Below, piece after piece: positions 15,609-24,476 of a stretch of DNA of 64,000 nt. This DNA is from Bradyrhizobium sp. BR13661 (GTDB lineage: Bacteria; Pseudomonadota; Alphaproteobacteria; Rhizobiales; Xanthobacteraceae). The stretch lies in contig NZ_JARXWB010000011.1 of NCBI RefSeq assembly GCF_029892425.1, forward strand, positions 1 to 64,000, in the 5' to 3' direction. The notes beneath the pieces are model-generated. The model ran no database searches. It worked only from the letters and a program-made list of their open reading frames with translations, and had not been told where the DNA came from. The position numbers and the translations under genes are program-made. The stretch's first letter is position 1, and every line of letters starts with the position of its first letter.

Positions 15609-17615
15609 TCACTGGCCGTTGGGCCTGCGCGCAGCCTTTGGTGCCTCCTCTTTCAGCCGCTCCAGCGCATCCGGCATCATGCGGCCAAACATCGAGCTCA
15701 GCATCGCGGTCGGAATCAGGCCAGCATTGCTATTCTCCGCGCCTTGCGCACCTGACATCAGGAATTGCGGCACCAGCGGCTGGTTGATCCGGGTGAGCGC
15801 ATCGGCGAACTTGGCAAAGTTCTGCTCGGCGAGCCTGAACTCCGGCCCGCCATAGGCGTCGACCGAGAGTTTGGTCGACTGGGCATTGGCAGTACCGACC
15901 GCCAGCACGCGATCGGCCTCGCCCTGGCCTTCGAGCCGCGACTGCTCGCCGACCGCGGCCGCGGTGACCTTGCGGGTCTCGGCGTCCTTCTGCGCGCGGG
16001 CAAGCGCCGCAGCACCTTCGTTCTCGTTCACCTTGATCTGGATCAGCGATTGCGTCAGCGCCGACTGCGCCGCCGCGGTCGCCTTGGCCTCGTTGAGCGC
16101 GCGCTCCTGCACGGCAGCCTTCTCCTGCTCCTGATAGGTCTCGATCTGCTCGCGCGCGATCTGGCGCGAGCGGAGCTGGATCAGGATGTTCTCGATGGTG
16201 TGGTCGCCGGTCGCCGCGCGCGGCGTGCCGATCAGGACCTCCTGGAGGTCGAGCGAATAGCTCTCGAACTTAGCCTTCATTTGAGCGGCCGATTCCTCCT
16301 GGATCGACGCCCTGTTCTGCAGCAATTCGATCAAGGTCATCTTCTGCGCGATGTTCTTGAAGAACGCGCTGACCATCGGGTCGAGGGTCTGCTCGACCAG
16401 CTTCTTCACGTCGCCGAACCGCTGGATGATCATCGGCGCCTTCTTGTAGTCGATATGCATCACCACCGAGAGCGGCAGCGTCGGTTCGAACGCATCGCGG
16501 GTGATCAGCGAGATCTCCGAGAGGTTCTCGTCGAGCTTCATCGCACCGACCTCGCCACGCACCCATTTCAGGATGAAGTTGACGGTCGGGATGATCTCGA
16601 TCTTGCCGGCATAGGTATTGAACGCGTATTTGCCTGGGAGCAGCGGATCCTTCCAGACGCCGCGGCCGCCGTTGAGGACGAGTTCGCCGTGGCGATACTG
16701 CTCGCCCGAGACGTCGCCGCTGTGCGGACCGGTGTAGAAGATGACGACGCCGACATTGCCGACCGGGATCACCGTCTTCGGCACCGCCTCGACGGTCGCG
16801 AACAGGCGATTGATGTACCAGGTGCCCTCAACGATGACCTGGAGCTGCCGGCCGCGATAGCCGCCGGCAGCCAGGAATTTCTCGGGCTCCTGGAAATTGT
16901 TGTGAAAGATCTCGCCGTCACGGAGATCGGCGCCGACCTCGGGCGCAATGATCTCGCCCGGCGGCAGCGACGGGCCGTCATGCACGGTGACGACGCCAAC
17001 GAGGTCATGATCGGCCGCAAGCACGACGGGCGTAAAGCCCCATCGTTCAGAGATCGTGAGCTGCATGGCGTCGAGCACGCCGCGTTCCTGCTCGCTCAGG
17101 GCATGGCCATAGACACGATCGTCGGTGATAATCGCGAATTGCGTCGTATTGATCGCATAGGTGCCTTCGCGCAGGACTTTGCGTTGCGGACCCTTCTGGC
17201 CGCCGGCGAGCAGGAATCGCCGCACGTCCTGGAAGTCCGACTTGTCCTCGCTGTCGTTGGCGCCGAGCACTTGCGACGCGCCAAGCGGCGCGCCGTCGCG
17301 CGCGAACACATAGGCGATCTTGCCCTGTCCGACCGTGACGAGATCCGATTTGTGGATCCGGTACATGAACGGAAAGAACACGTGCACGCCGCCGCGCAGC
17401 ACTTCCGGCTCGTAACCGGCTTCACCGTTGAGCGCGATGAAGCCTTCGTCGATCGATCCTTTCGTCGACCACATCTTCTCGACGATGCCGACCTGGTTGT
17501 TCGGAATGTAACGAAAGATATTGGCTACCCGCAGCAGGATCACAAACGCGATCGCGGCTGCGGCCCAAAGCGCCGGCTGGATCAGCCAGGCGACGTCGAA
17601 ACCATTGATGTTCAT
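15609..17615 (-). CDS. SPFH/flotillin-like membrane protein
   Basis: A 668-residue protein with one N-terminal transmembrane segment (about 13-32), an SPFH (band 7) region in the middle, and a long Ala/Glu/Gln-rich coiled-coil region (about 480-580) typical of flotillins. It is longer than ordinary bacterial flotillins (about 400-600) because of extra N-terminal segments, including GGQKGPQRKVLREGTYAIN and GGYRGRQLQVIVEGTWYIN, which look like internal repeats. It probably organises membrane domains. No NfeD-type partner gene lies beside it. Confidence 0.82.
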   Translation of the reverse strand: MNINGFDVAWLIQPALWAAAAIAFVILLRVANIFRYIPNNQVGIVEKMWSTKGSIDEGFIALNGEAGYEPEVLRGGVHVFFPFMYRIHKSDLVTVGQGKIAYVFARDGAPLGASQVLGANDSEDKSDFQDVRRFLLAGGQKGPQRKVLREGTYAINTTQFAIITDDRVYGHALSEQERGVLDAMQLTISERWGFTPVVLAADHDLVGVVTVHDGPSLPPGEIIAPEVGADLRDGEIFHNNFQEPEKFLAAGGYRGRQLQVIVEGTWYINRLFATVEAVPKTVIPVGNVGVVIFYTGPHSGDVSGEQYRHGELVLNGGRGVWKDPLLPGKYAFNTYAGKIEIIPTVNFILKWVRGEVGAMKLDENLSEISLITRDAFEPTLPLSVVMHIDYKKAPMIIQRFGDVKKLVEQTLDPMVSAFFKNIAQKMTLIELLQNRASIQEESAAQMKAKFESYSLDLQEVLIGTPRAATGDHTIENILIQLRSRQIAREQIETYQEQEKAAVQERALNEAKATAAAQSALTQSLIQIKVNENEGAAALARAQKDAETRKVTAAAVGEQSRLEGQGEADRVLAVGTANAQSTKLSVDAYGGPEFRLAEQNFAKFADALTRINQPLVPQFLMSGAQGAENSNAGLIPTAMLSSMFGRMMPDALERLKEEAPKAARRPNGQ

Positions 17616-17851
17616 AATTCATCTCCACAATTCGCAACTGGGTGGTCTTGTTAACCAAGGCCACACCCCAGAATTGCGGGAGCGGAGATGTGAATACGGC
17701 CCCCGCTTCGCAAGCACGATGGCGCGCAAAGCAGTGCCGATCTTTTTTTATCGGGGGCTTGACGAGAACCGAATTTACGCGGCCATGCAAACCCGCCAAG
17801 AGCCCACTCCGCGGCTGAAAGACCGGGTCGCGAATTCGTCTATGACTGATG
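17616..17851. other. Intergenic region, no gene seen
   Basis: A 236-base gap that must hold the SPFH promoter. I see no convincing reading frame, RNA gene or repeat; a CCGAT-T(7)-ATCGG stretch near 17740 is too weak to call a terminator. Confidence 0.5.
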
Positions 17852-18454
17852 TCACTTCGTCGGTTCGGTCGTCGACCACAGCACGGTCTTGGCGCTCTTC
17901 TCGTAGGCCATGCCCTTGGGATAGCTGATCAGCTCCATCTGCATTCCCCACGGCGTCAGGAAATAGAGAATGGATTGACCGGCCGCCGGCCCTTCGTTCA
18001 CGGGGATTGGTCCCTGCATGGTCTTGACGTTCTTCGATCGCAGATAGTCAGCGGCCTTTGCGATGTCGTCGACATAGAGCGCGATGTGGTGACCGCCGAT
18101 ATCGCTGTTCTTCGGCAGCGTCTTGGCCTGGTCGGGCGACTGATACTGGAACAGCTCGATGTTGGAGCCGTAACCGCAGCGGACCATGCTGATCTCGTCG
18201 ATGACGGCGCGCGGGTTCACGTTGACGACGTCCTGCATGAAGGTGCCCTTGTCGTCCATGAAAGGCCCGAACGACATCGCGTGCGAGCAGCCGAGGACGT
18301 CGGTGAAGAAGGCGGTCGCGGCCTTCACGTCCGGCACGGTGACGCCGGTGTGGTCGTGGCCGCGCAGGCCGGGAATGGAATCCGCCGAAGCCGGCAGGAT
18401 CGAGGCACCGAGCGACAGCGCGGCGGAGGCAAGCAGTACTCTCAACGGGATCAT
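17852..18454 (-). CDS. Secreted VOC (glyoxalase-fold) family protein
   Basis: A 200-residue protein with a Sec signal peptide (about 1-24, ending in PASA) and one vicinal-oxygen-chelate domain made of two beta-alpha-beta-beta-beta units. Metal-ligand candidates are His in RGHDHTGVTVPD, Glu in NIELFQYQ, His in GHHIALYV and Glu in MQMELISYP. Family members catalyse dioxygenase, isomerase or lyase reactions; the export signal is uncommon. The ATG at 18452-18454 follows AGGA. It lies downstream of the SDR gene of the importer cluster and may be its last gene. Confidence 0.82.
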   Translation of the reverse strand: MIPLRVLLASAALSLGASILPASADSIPGLRGHDHTGVTVPDVKAATAFFTDVLGCSHAMSFGPFMDDKGTFMQDVVNVNPRAVIDEISMVRCGYGSNIELFQYQSPDQAKTLPKNSDIGGHHIALYVDDIAKAADYLRSKNVKTMQGPIPVNEGPAAGQSILYFLTPWGMQMELISYPKGMAYEKSAKTVLWSTTEPTK

Positions 18455-18500
18455 GTTCGCTTCCTTATGGTTCGCAACAACGCAACATCCGATGTGAAAC

Positions 18501-19220
18501 TCAGCCCGGCGACGCCAACTGGCGTTCGACACCCTTGGGATCATGGGCAAGGCCTTGTGCAAGGCCGCGCGCCATCTCGCCGACATAGATCTCCTCCTCG
18601 CCGGCCGCGAAGCCGTCGAGGATTTCCTTGGCCGCATCCGCGGTCGTCATCTTGGGGATGGTCAGCATCGCGGTCATGCGCGTATCGATCGCACCGGGCA
18701 GTGCGGCAGCGACGCGCACGCCTTTCGGGCCGAGGTCGCCGCGCAGGCCCTGCGTCAGGCTGAGGCCCGCCGCCTTGGAGGCACAGTAGGATCCCATGAA
18801 CGGCAGGTTCACGCGCGCAAGGATGGTGAGGATGTTGAGCACCGCTCCCTTGTTCTTGATCAGCGTCGGCGCGAACGCCTTCGTCACCCGCAGCGGCGCG
18901 AGATAATTGATCTCGATCTCCTCGCGCGCGATCGCAAGATCGGGCGCGACCATGAAGCCGGTGTTGTGGTTCACGCCGGCATTGTTGATCAGCACCGTGA
19001 CATCGCCGAGCAGGCCAACCGCCTTCGCGACATCGTCGTCGCTGGTGACGTCCATCCTGACCGGCACGATGCCATCAGAGGCGGTCAGCGCGGAAATATC
19101 GCGTGCAGCGGCGTAGATCTTCGCAGCGCCGCGTGTCTTCAGTTCTGCGATGAGCGCCCGCGCGATTGCTCCGGCAGCGCCGGTGACGAGGACGACGGAA
19201 CCCTTGATGGTCTCGGTCAT
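18501..19220 (-). CDS. Short-chain dehydrogenase/reductase
   Basis: A 239-residue Rossmann protein. The cofactor loop reads TGAAGAIA, with Ala where classical members have the last Gly; NNAG (about 87-90) and the catalytic YCASK are present. It probably oxidises or reduces an alcohol or ketone with NAD(P). The start ATG overlaps the stop of the upstream ATPase gene by four bases (ATGA), so it belongs to the importer operon and likely acts on the imported compound. Confidence 0.88.
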   Translation of the reverse strand: MTETIKGSVVLVTGAAGAIARALIAELKTRGAAKIYAAARDISALTASDGIVPVRMDVTSDDDVAKAVGLLGDVTVLINNAGVNHNTGFMVAPDLAIAREEIEINYLAPLRVTKAFAPTLIKNKGAVLNILTILARVNLPFMGSYCASKAAGLSLTQGLRGDLGPKGVRVAAALPGAIDTRMTAMLTIPKMTTADAAKEILDGFAAGEEEIYVGEMARGLAQGLAHDPKGVERQLASPG

Positions 19221-20071
19221 GCGGCTGATCCTTGCTGTTGGGGAGTGACAACCGTGGAATCGTCGAGCCAGCCCGGCTCGACATCGGGCAGCGGAATGGC
19301 GGCGAGCAATTGCTGCGTATACGAATGCTGCGGCGCGCCGAACACGCGCGCGACGGGACCGAATTCGACGACCTCGCCATGATGCAGGATCGCAACGTCG
19401 TCGCAGAGCACGCGCACGACCGAGAGATCGTGGCTGATGAAGACCATGGTGAGGCCGAGCCGCGCACGCAGCTCCTTCAACAGCAGCAGGATGTGCGCCT
19501 GGGTCGAGACATCGAGGCCCGACACGATCTCGTCGGCAACGATGAAATCTGGCTCCAGCGCAAGCGCCCGTGCGATGCCGGCGCGCTGGCGCTGGCCGCC
19601 GGACAATTCGTGCGGATAGCGGTCGACGAATTCGGTTGGAAGGCCGACCAGCTCGAGCAAAGCCGCCGCGCGCTCGCGCTGGTCGCGTTTGCCCTTCAGC
19701 CGCCCGTGCACGCCGAGCGGACGCGTCAACGTCGTGCCGAGCCGCAGCCGCGGATTGAGCGAGGATTGCGGATCCTGAAAGATCATCTGAATGCGCGCCC
19801 GCAGAGGGCGCAACGCGGCCTCGTCGAGCTGGCCGATCTCGACACCGTCGAACTGGATGCCACCGGAGGTCGGCCTCAACAGCCGCACCAACAGGCGACC
19901 GAGCGTGGTCTTGCCCGAACCGGACTCTCCGACGAGACCGAGCACCGAGCCGCGCGGCACCGCGAGATCGACGCCCTTGATCACCTCGCGCAAGGTCGGC
20001 TTGCCAAACAGGCCGTTGCGTTGCGGATAGCCGAAGCCAAGGCTTCCCGTGCGAAGCAGGATGTCGCTCAT
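19217..20071 (-). CDS. Oligopeptide-type ABC transporter ATP-binding protein (DppF/OppF-like)
   Basis: A 284-residue ATPase with Walker A GESGSGKTT, signature LSGGQRQRAG and Walker B DFIVADEIVSGLD; note Ile-Val in place of the usual Pro after the Glu, unusual but seen in the family. The C-terminal oligopeptide-transporter extension (GAPQHSYTQQLLAAIP) marks the Dpp/Opp group. It overlaps the SDR and the DppD-like genes by four bases each. Confidence 0.9.
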   Translation of the reverse strand: MSDILLRTGSLGFGYPQRNGLFGKPTLREVIKGVDLAVPRGSVLGLVGESGSGKTTLGRLLVRLLRPTSGGIQFDGVEIGQLDEAALRPLRARIQMIFQDPQSSLNPRLRLGTTLTRPLGVHGRLKGKRDQRERAAALLELVGLPTEFVDRYPHELSGGQRQRAGIARALALEPDFIVADEIVSGLDVSTQAHILLLLKELRARLGLTMVFISHDLSVVRVLCDDVAILHHGEVVEFGPVARVFGAPQHSYTQQLLAAIPLPDVEPGWLDDSTVVTPQQQGSAA

Positions 20072-20943
20072 GTCGCCCCCGCCGCCGGGATATGGTCAAG
20101 CCGGTGCGCTTCAGACCACAATTGCGCGATGAGATCAGGCGGCACCGGACGCAGCGCGTCAGCCGGCCGGTCGGCGCGCGGCGTCGCGGCAAGCAGCGCC
20201 CGGGTATAGGCATGGCGCGGCCGCGTCAGCACATTGGCCGTCTCGCCCTCCTCCAGCACGCGGCCGGCATGCAGCACCGTCATGCTGCGGCAGATCTTCG
20301 CGACCACGCCGAGGTCGTGGGTGACGAACAGCACGGCGCTGCCGTGGCGCAGGCGCAGCCGCTCGACGAGCTGCAGCACCTGGCGCTGCACGGTGACGTC
20401 GAGCGCCGTGGTCGGTTCGTCGGCAATGACGAGCGCTGGATCGCAGGCAAAGGCCATCGCGATCAGGACGCGCTGGCGCATGCCGCCCGAGATCTCGTGC
20501 GGATAGAGCGACAGCACCCGCTGCGGCTCGCGGATTGCGACCTCGGTCAGAAGCTCGGCGGCGCGTGTCAGCGCCGCGCGCTTCGACAGGTCGAGGTGAT
20601 GTCGCAGCAAATTGCCGATCTGCGCTCCGATACGCTTCACCGGATTGAGCGAGGTCATCGGATCCTGCGGGATCAGCGCAATCCGACGGCCGAGCAGGCT
20701 GCGCCGTTCAGCCTCAGCCATGGCCAGGAGATCGCGGCCTTCGAAAGCGATGCGCCCTGCGGTGACGGTCGCATTCGCCGGCAGCAGCCCGAGCACGGCG
20801 CGGCCGAGCATGGACTTGCCGGCGCCGGATTCACCGACCAGCCCGCGAACCTCGCCGGGCTGGACGTCGAGGCTGACGCCGCGCAGCACGTTCGCGGCAC
20901 CGATCGCGACTTTCAGCCCCTCCACTGTGAGCGTCGCCGTCAC
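20068..20943 (-). CDS. Oligopeptide-type ABC transporter ATP-binding protein (DppD/OppD-like)
   Basis: A 291-residue ATPase with Walker A GESGAGKSM, Q-loop PQDPMTSLNPV, signature ISGGMRQRVL and Walker B ALVIADEPTTALD. The C-terminal RPRHAYTRALLAATP motif is the Dpp/Opp family extension. Together with the DppF-like protein it forms the heterodimeric motor of the importer. Four-base overlaps on both sides indicate translational coupling. Confidence 0.91.
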   Translation of the reverse strand: MTATLTVEGLKVAIGAANVLRGVSLDVQPGEVRGLVGESGAGKSMLGRAVLGLLPANATVTAGRIAFEGRDLLAMAEAERRSLLGRRIALIPQDPMTSLNPVKRIGAQIGNLLRHHLDLSKRAALTRAAELLTEVAIREPQRVLSLYPHEISGGMRQRVLIAMAFACDPALVIADEPTTALDVTVQRQVLQLVERLRLRHGSAVLFVTHDLGVVAKICRSMTVLHAGRVLEEGETANVLTRPRHAYTRALLAATPRADRPADALRPVPPDLIAQLWSEAHRLDHIPAAGAT

Positions 20944-21827
20944 GAGCGTTGCACCGGATCGAGCGCGAGGCGCAGGCCGTCGCCGAACAGGTTGAGGCCG
21001 ATCACGCTGGTGATGATGCAGACGATCGGTAACGCCATGATCCAGGGCGCCTGATAGACGATCTGGCGCCCCTCGGCGATCATGCTGCCCCAGGTCGGCG
21101 TATCGCCCGCTACGGAGATGCCGACAAAGGACAGGATGACTTCGACCAGGATCGCGATCCCCATCTCGACAGCGAGGAGGGTCACGAGTAGCGGAACTAG
21201 GTTGGGCAAGATCTCCAACCGCAGCAGCTTCACCCGGCTCAAGCCAATCACCCGGGCTGCGGCAGCGTAGTCACGCGTGAGCTGTACCATGGTCTCGGCG
21301 CGGATCACGCGGGCAAAGCGCGTCCAATCGACCACCACGATCGCCGCGATCACCGAGGTGAGCCCCGCGCCAATCACCGCGGCCAGCACGATCGAGAGAA
21401 GCACGGGCGGAAAGGCCATCCAGACATCGATCAGCCGCGAGATGGACTGGTCGACCCAGCCGCCAAAGCTCCCCGCAAACAGGCCGAGCGCGACGCCGAT
21501 CAGAGCGGCCAGCGTTGCCGCAATCAGAGCGACGATGACCGCGGTGCGCGCCGAATAGATCAGGCGGGACAGCACGCAGCGGCCTAGGCTGTCGGTGCCG
21601 AGGAGGTAAGACCGATCGCCGCCCGTCATCCAGGCCGGCGGCAATTGCGCCGACATCAGATCCTGCTCGAGCGGATCGTGCGGCGCAAGCACGGGCGCTA
21701 ACAGCGCGGCCAGCACCAACAGGGTGACCAGCGCGGCGCCGATCCAGAGACGCGGACCGCCTCGCTTCAAGCCGACAAGCAGGCGCGACGGCGGCGCGGC
21801 AATGGAGGTGACTGCGATGTCAGCCAT
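20940..21827 (-). CDS. Oligopeptide-type ABC transporter permease (DppC-like)
   Basis: A 295-residue inner-membrane protein with about six transmembrane segments, an N-terminal OppC_N region and the motif YLLGTDSLGRCVLSRLIYSAR typical of DppC. The EAA loop is at AARVIGLSRVKLLRLEILPN. It partners the DppB-like permease, whose gene it overlaps by eight bases. Confidence 0.9.
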   Translation of the reverse strand: MADIAVTSIAAPPSRLLVGLKRGGPRLWIGAALVTLLVLAALLAPVLAPHDPLEQDLMSAQLPPAWMTGGDRSYLLGTDSLGRCVLSRLIYSARTAVIVALIAATLAALIGVALGLFAGSFGGWVDQSISRLIDVWMAFPPVLLSIVLAAVIGAGLTSVIAAIVVVDWTRFARVIRAETMVQLTRDYAAAARVIGLSRVKLLRLEILPNLVPLLVTLLAVEMGIAILVEVILSFVGISVAGDTPTWGSMIAEGRQIVYQAPWIMALPIVCIITSVIGLNLFGDGLRLALDPVQRS

Positions 21828-22827
21828 GGCGCAGCCTCGGGTCCAGCATGGTCACTACGAGATCGACGACGAGATTAAGCGCGATGAAGAGCACCGCGAA
21901 GGTCAGCACCAAACCCTGGATCAGCGGAAAGTCGCGGTTGATCACCGCGTCGATCGCCATGTTGCCGATGCCTTCATAGGAGAAGATGCGTTCGACCAGC
22001 ACGGTGCCGCCGAGCAGCAGCGTCACCTGAACGCCGCCGAGCGCGACCGTCGGGATCAGCGCGTTGGGAAACACCTCATGCAGCAGAATGTTCGGGCGCG
22101 AATAGCCACGGGCGCGCGCGATCTGCGCATAGTCATGGTCCTCGGCCTCCGCCAGCGATGCCTTCAACAGCCGCGCCACCAGGGCCGCAAACGGCAGCGC
22201 CAGCGCCAGCGCCGGCAGGATCATGTGGTGCAGGAGCGCGAAGGCGATGTCGAAGCGGCCTGTCAGCACGCTTTCGATCAGGAAGAAATTGCTATGCAGA
22301 TTGAGCTCGATCTCCGGATCGATCCGGCCAGAGATTGGCAGCAGGGGGACCAGCACGCCGAACATCAGCAGCAGGATCAGCGCCCAGAGGAAATCCGGAA
22401 TCGCAAGCAGCATTCCAACGCCGCCATCGACGAGCCATTCCGCGCGCCGGCCCCGCAGCAGAATGCCGACAAGCGCAGCGATAACGCCGAGCAAGACAGC
22501 GACGACAGTTGCGAGCAACGCAAGCTCGATCGTGGCCGGCAGCCGCGCCAGCAACAATTCCAGCACGCTTTGCCGCACGCTGATGGAGCGGCCGAAGTCG
22601 CCGCTTGCGACCTGGCCGAGCCAGCTCGCAAATTGCTGGAGGATCGGCTGGTCGAGGCCGTAGAGCGCGCGCAGCCGCCCGATATCGGCTTCCGAGGCAC
22701 CGGGCGGGATCATCATCGCAATGGGATCGCCCGGCACGACACGCAACAGCACAAAGACGATCACCGCCACACCGAACAGTGTGGGCGGAACCAGGACGAG
22801 TCGCTTGATCAGCTCGCCCCATCGCAT
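21820..22827 (-). CDS. Oligopeptide-type ABC transporter permease (DppB-like)
   Basis: A 335-residue inner-membrane protein with the DppB start pattern (first helix followed by LLRVVPGDPIAMM) and the EAA loop ARARGYSRPNILLHEVFPN. It forms the translocation path with the DppC-like permease. Its start lies 27 bases after the stop of the binding-protein gene. Confidence 0.9.
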   Translation of the reverse strand: MRWGELIKRLVLVPPTLFGVAVIVFVLLRVVPGDPIAMMIPPGASEADIGRLRALYGLDQPILQQFASWLGQVASGDFGRSISVRQSVLELLLARLPATIELALLATVVAVLLGVIAALVGILLRGRRAEWLVDGGVGMLLAIPDFLWALILLLMFGVLVPLLPISGRIDPEIELNLHSNFFLIESVLTGRFDIAFALLHHMILPALALALPFAALVARLLKASLAEAEDHDYAQIARARGYSRPNILLHEVFPNALIPTVALGGVQVTLLLGGTVLVERIFSYEGIGNMAIDAVINRDFPLIQGLVLTFAVLFIALNLVVDLVVTMLDPRLRHG

Positions 22828-22854
22828 CCTGGGCGCCCTTCTCTAAAGCCCGGC

Positions 22855-24399
22855 CTAAGCCGGCGTGACGAGCTGCGGGAGGATCATGCCGTTGGACTGC
22901 GACACGACCTTGAGGCCCTTCTTGTGGATGATCGGTTGCACATACTGGAACAGCGGGATCACCTCGCCTTCCTCGGCGATGTATTTGTCGACCGCCTTGT
23001 AGCCGGCGATGCGCTTGGCTTCGTCCTTCTCGCCCCACAACGGCCCGATGCGCTCGACGAGGTCCTTGCCCTTCCAGGCGCAGTGCGGCGAGGGCCCGAA
23101 CATCGCAAAGCCGGTCGAGGTCGAGGGATCGCCGATGGCGTTGCCCCAATTGTAGAAGGCGGCCGGAGCTAGCGCGTGGCGCGCGCGCAGCTCGAAATGC
23201 TTTGCGATCTCGTAGACCTCGATGGTCGCGTCGATGCCGACCTTGCGCCACATCCCGACGATCGCCTGGATCATCTCATAATCCTTCGGCTTGAAGCCGC
23301 GCGTGGTCTGGATCGTGAACTTGACCGGCTTCTCCGGCGAGTATCCGCTCTTGGCGAGCAGGCTCTTGGCAAGTTCGGGATCGTAGGCGACCTTGATCGA
23401 GGGATCGAAGGCGGCGTAGCCCGGCGCCTCCAGCGTCGCGATCGGCACGCCGTAGCCCTTGAGCAGCCGGTCGACGATTGCCTTCTTGTCGATGGCGTGA
23501 TTTGCCGCCAGACGCACATTGCGATCGAGCATCGGATCAATGTCGGTGAGGAAGATCATCGCGATGTCGGAGACCGGCTTGGTCTGGCCGGCAAGGCCCG
23601 GCTTGCCCTTCAGCCGGTCGAACTCTTCGTAAGGAATCTCGAAGGTGAGATCGGAGCCGCCGGATTCCATCTCCGCGACGCGGCTGGTGGGATCGGTAAT
23701 GAATTTGAACACCACGGTCTCGAAGGCGGGCTTGGGACCCCAATAGCCCGAATGCGCCTTCAGCCTGAGGAACGCGTTGCGCTCGAAGGCATCGACCTTG
23801 TAGGGGCCCGATCCGATCGGCGCCTTCTCGAACCCTTCCGCACCGACCTTCTCGTAATAGGCCTTCGGCAGGATGTAGCCGGTGAGAAACGCCATCCATT
23901 TGAACAGCGTCGGCTCGAACTCCAGGACGTCGCCGGTGATGGTGTTGCCGTCGATCTTGTAATTGCCGACCTTGGACCAGACGAACTGGATGGGATTGCC
24001 GCCCTTCGGGTCCGCGGCGCGCGTTAGCGACCACACAACGTCTTCCGGCGTCACGGGCGAACCGTCATGCCAGGTGGCGCCCTTGCGCACGTCCATCGTG
24101 ATCTTGCTGCGATCTTCGTTCCAGCCCCATTTCGTCAGCAGCCCCGGCTTGAACGACAGGTCGGGCGCCTGGCCGATATAGGGATCAAACACTGCCTGAT
24201 AGATCGACTGGATGGTCGGATTGACGGCGGAGAGGCCGACGGTCGGATCGAACGACGGCAGATTGACATTGTAGGCGATGGTCAGCGTGCCCGGCGTAGC
24301 CGCGAGCGCGCCGCCGGTGAGACCCGAGGCGAGTGGCAGCGCGGCGGCGCCGCCGGCGAGCTGGAGAAGCGAGCGACGAGAGAGCGACGGCATGTTCAT
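22855..24399 (-). CDS. Oligopeptide-type ABC transporter substrate-binding protein (SBP family 5)
   Basis: A periplasmic binding protein of about 514 residues, family 5 (DppA/OppA-like). It carries a twin-arginine-like signal (LSRRSLLQLAGGAAALPLA). The family pattern GATWHDGSPVTPEDVVWSL is near residue 85-110. Start is ATG 24397-24399 or ATG 24391-24393; a GGGGG run upstream fits the second slightly better. It is 77 bases downstream of the dienelactone hydrolase fusion gene. Cluster content suggests a non-peptide organic ligand, as is common for this family in soil bacteria. Confidence 0.9.
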   Translation of the reverse strand: MNMPSLSRRSLLQLAGGAAALPLASGLTGGALAATPGTLTIAYNVNLPSFDPTVGLSAVNPTIQSIYQAVFDPYIGQAPDLSFKPGLLTKWGWNEDRSKITMDVRKGATWHDGSPVTPEDVVWSLTRAADPKGGNPIQFVWSKVGNYKIDGNTITGDVLEFEPTLFKWMAFLTGYILPKAYYEKVGAEGFEKAPIGSGPYKVDAFERNAFLRLKAHSGYWGPKPAFETVVFKFITDPTSRVAEMESGGSDLTFEIPYEEFDRLKGKPGLAGQTKPVSDIAMIFLTDIDPMLDRNVRLAANHAIDKKAIVDRLLKGYGVPIATLEAPGYAAFDPSIKVAYDPELAKSLLAKSGYSPEKPVKFTIQTTRGFKPKDYEMIQAIVGMWRKVGIDATIEVYEIAKHFELRARHALAPAAFYNWGNAIGDPSTSTGFAMFGPSPHCAWKGKDLVERIGPLWGEKDEAKRIAGYKAVDKYIAEEGEVIPLFQYVQPIIHKKGLKVVSQSNGMILPQLVTPA

Positions 24400-24476
24400 G
24401 ACCCCCAACACGATGGACGAGAGATTGCGAGCATTTGCGAAACGGTGCCGCAAGCGGCGCCGTCGATCAAATCAGG

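Noticed and set aside
15765..17654. Long plus-strand open frame (629 codons) opposite the SPFH gene
   Set aside because: Composition is Arg/Asp/Leu-rich and it mirrors the codon pattern of the minus-strand gene; no ribosome site or domain. High GC produces such antisense frames.
21724..23172. 482-codon plus-strand frame opposite the DppB-like and binding-protein genes
   Set aside because: Asp/Gln/Arg-rich antisense translation with no family; the minus-strand genes have clear transporter motifs.
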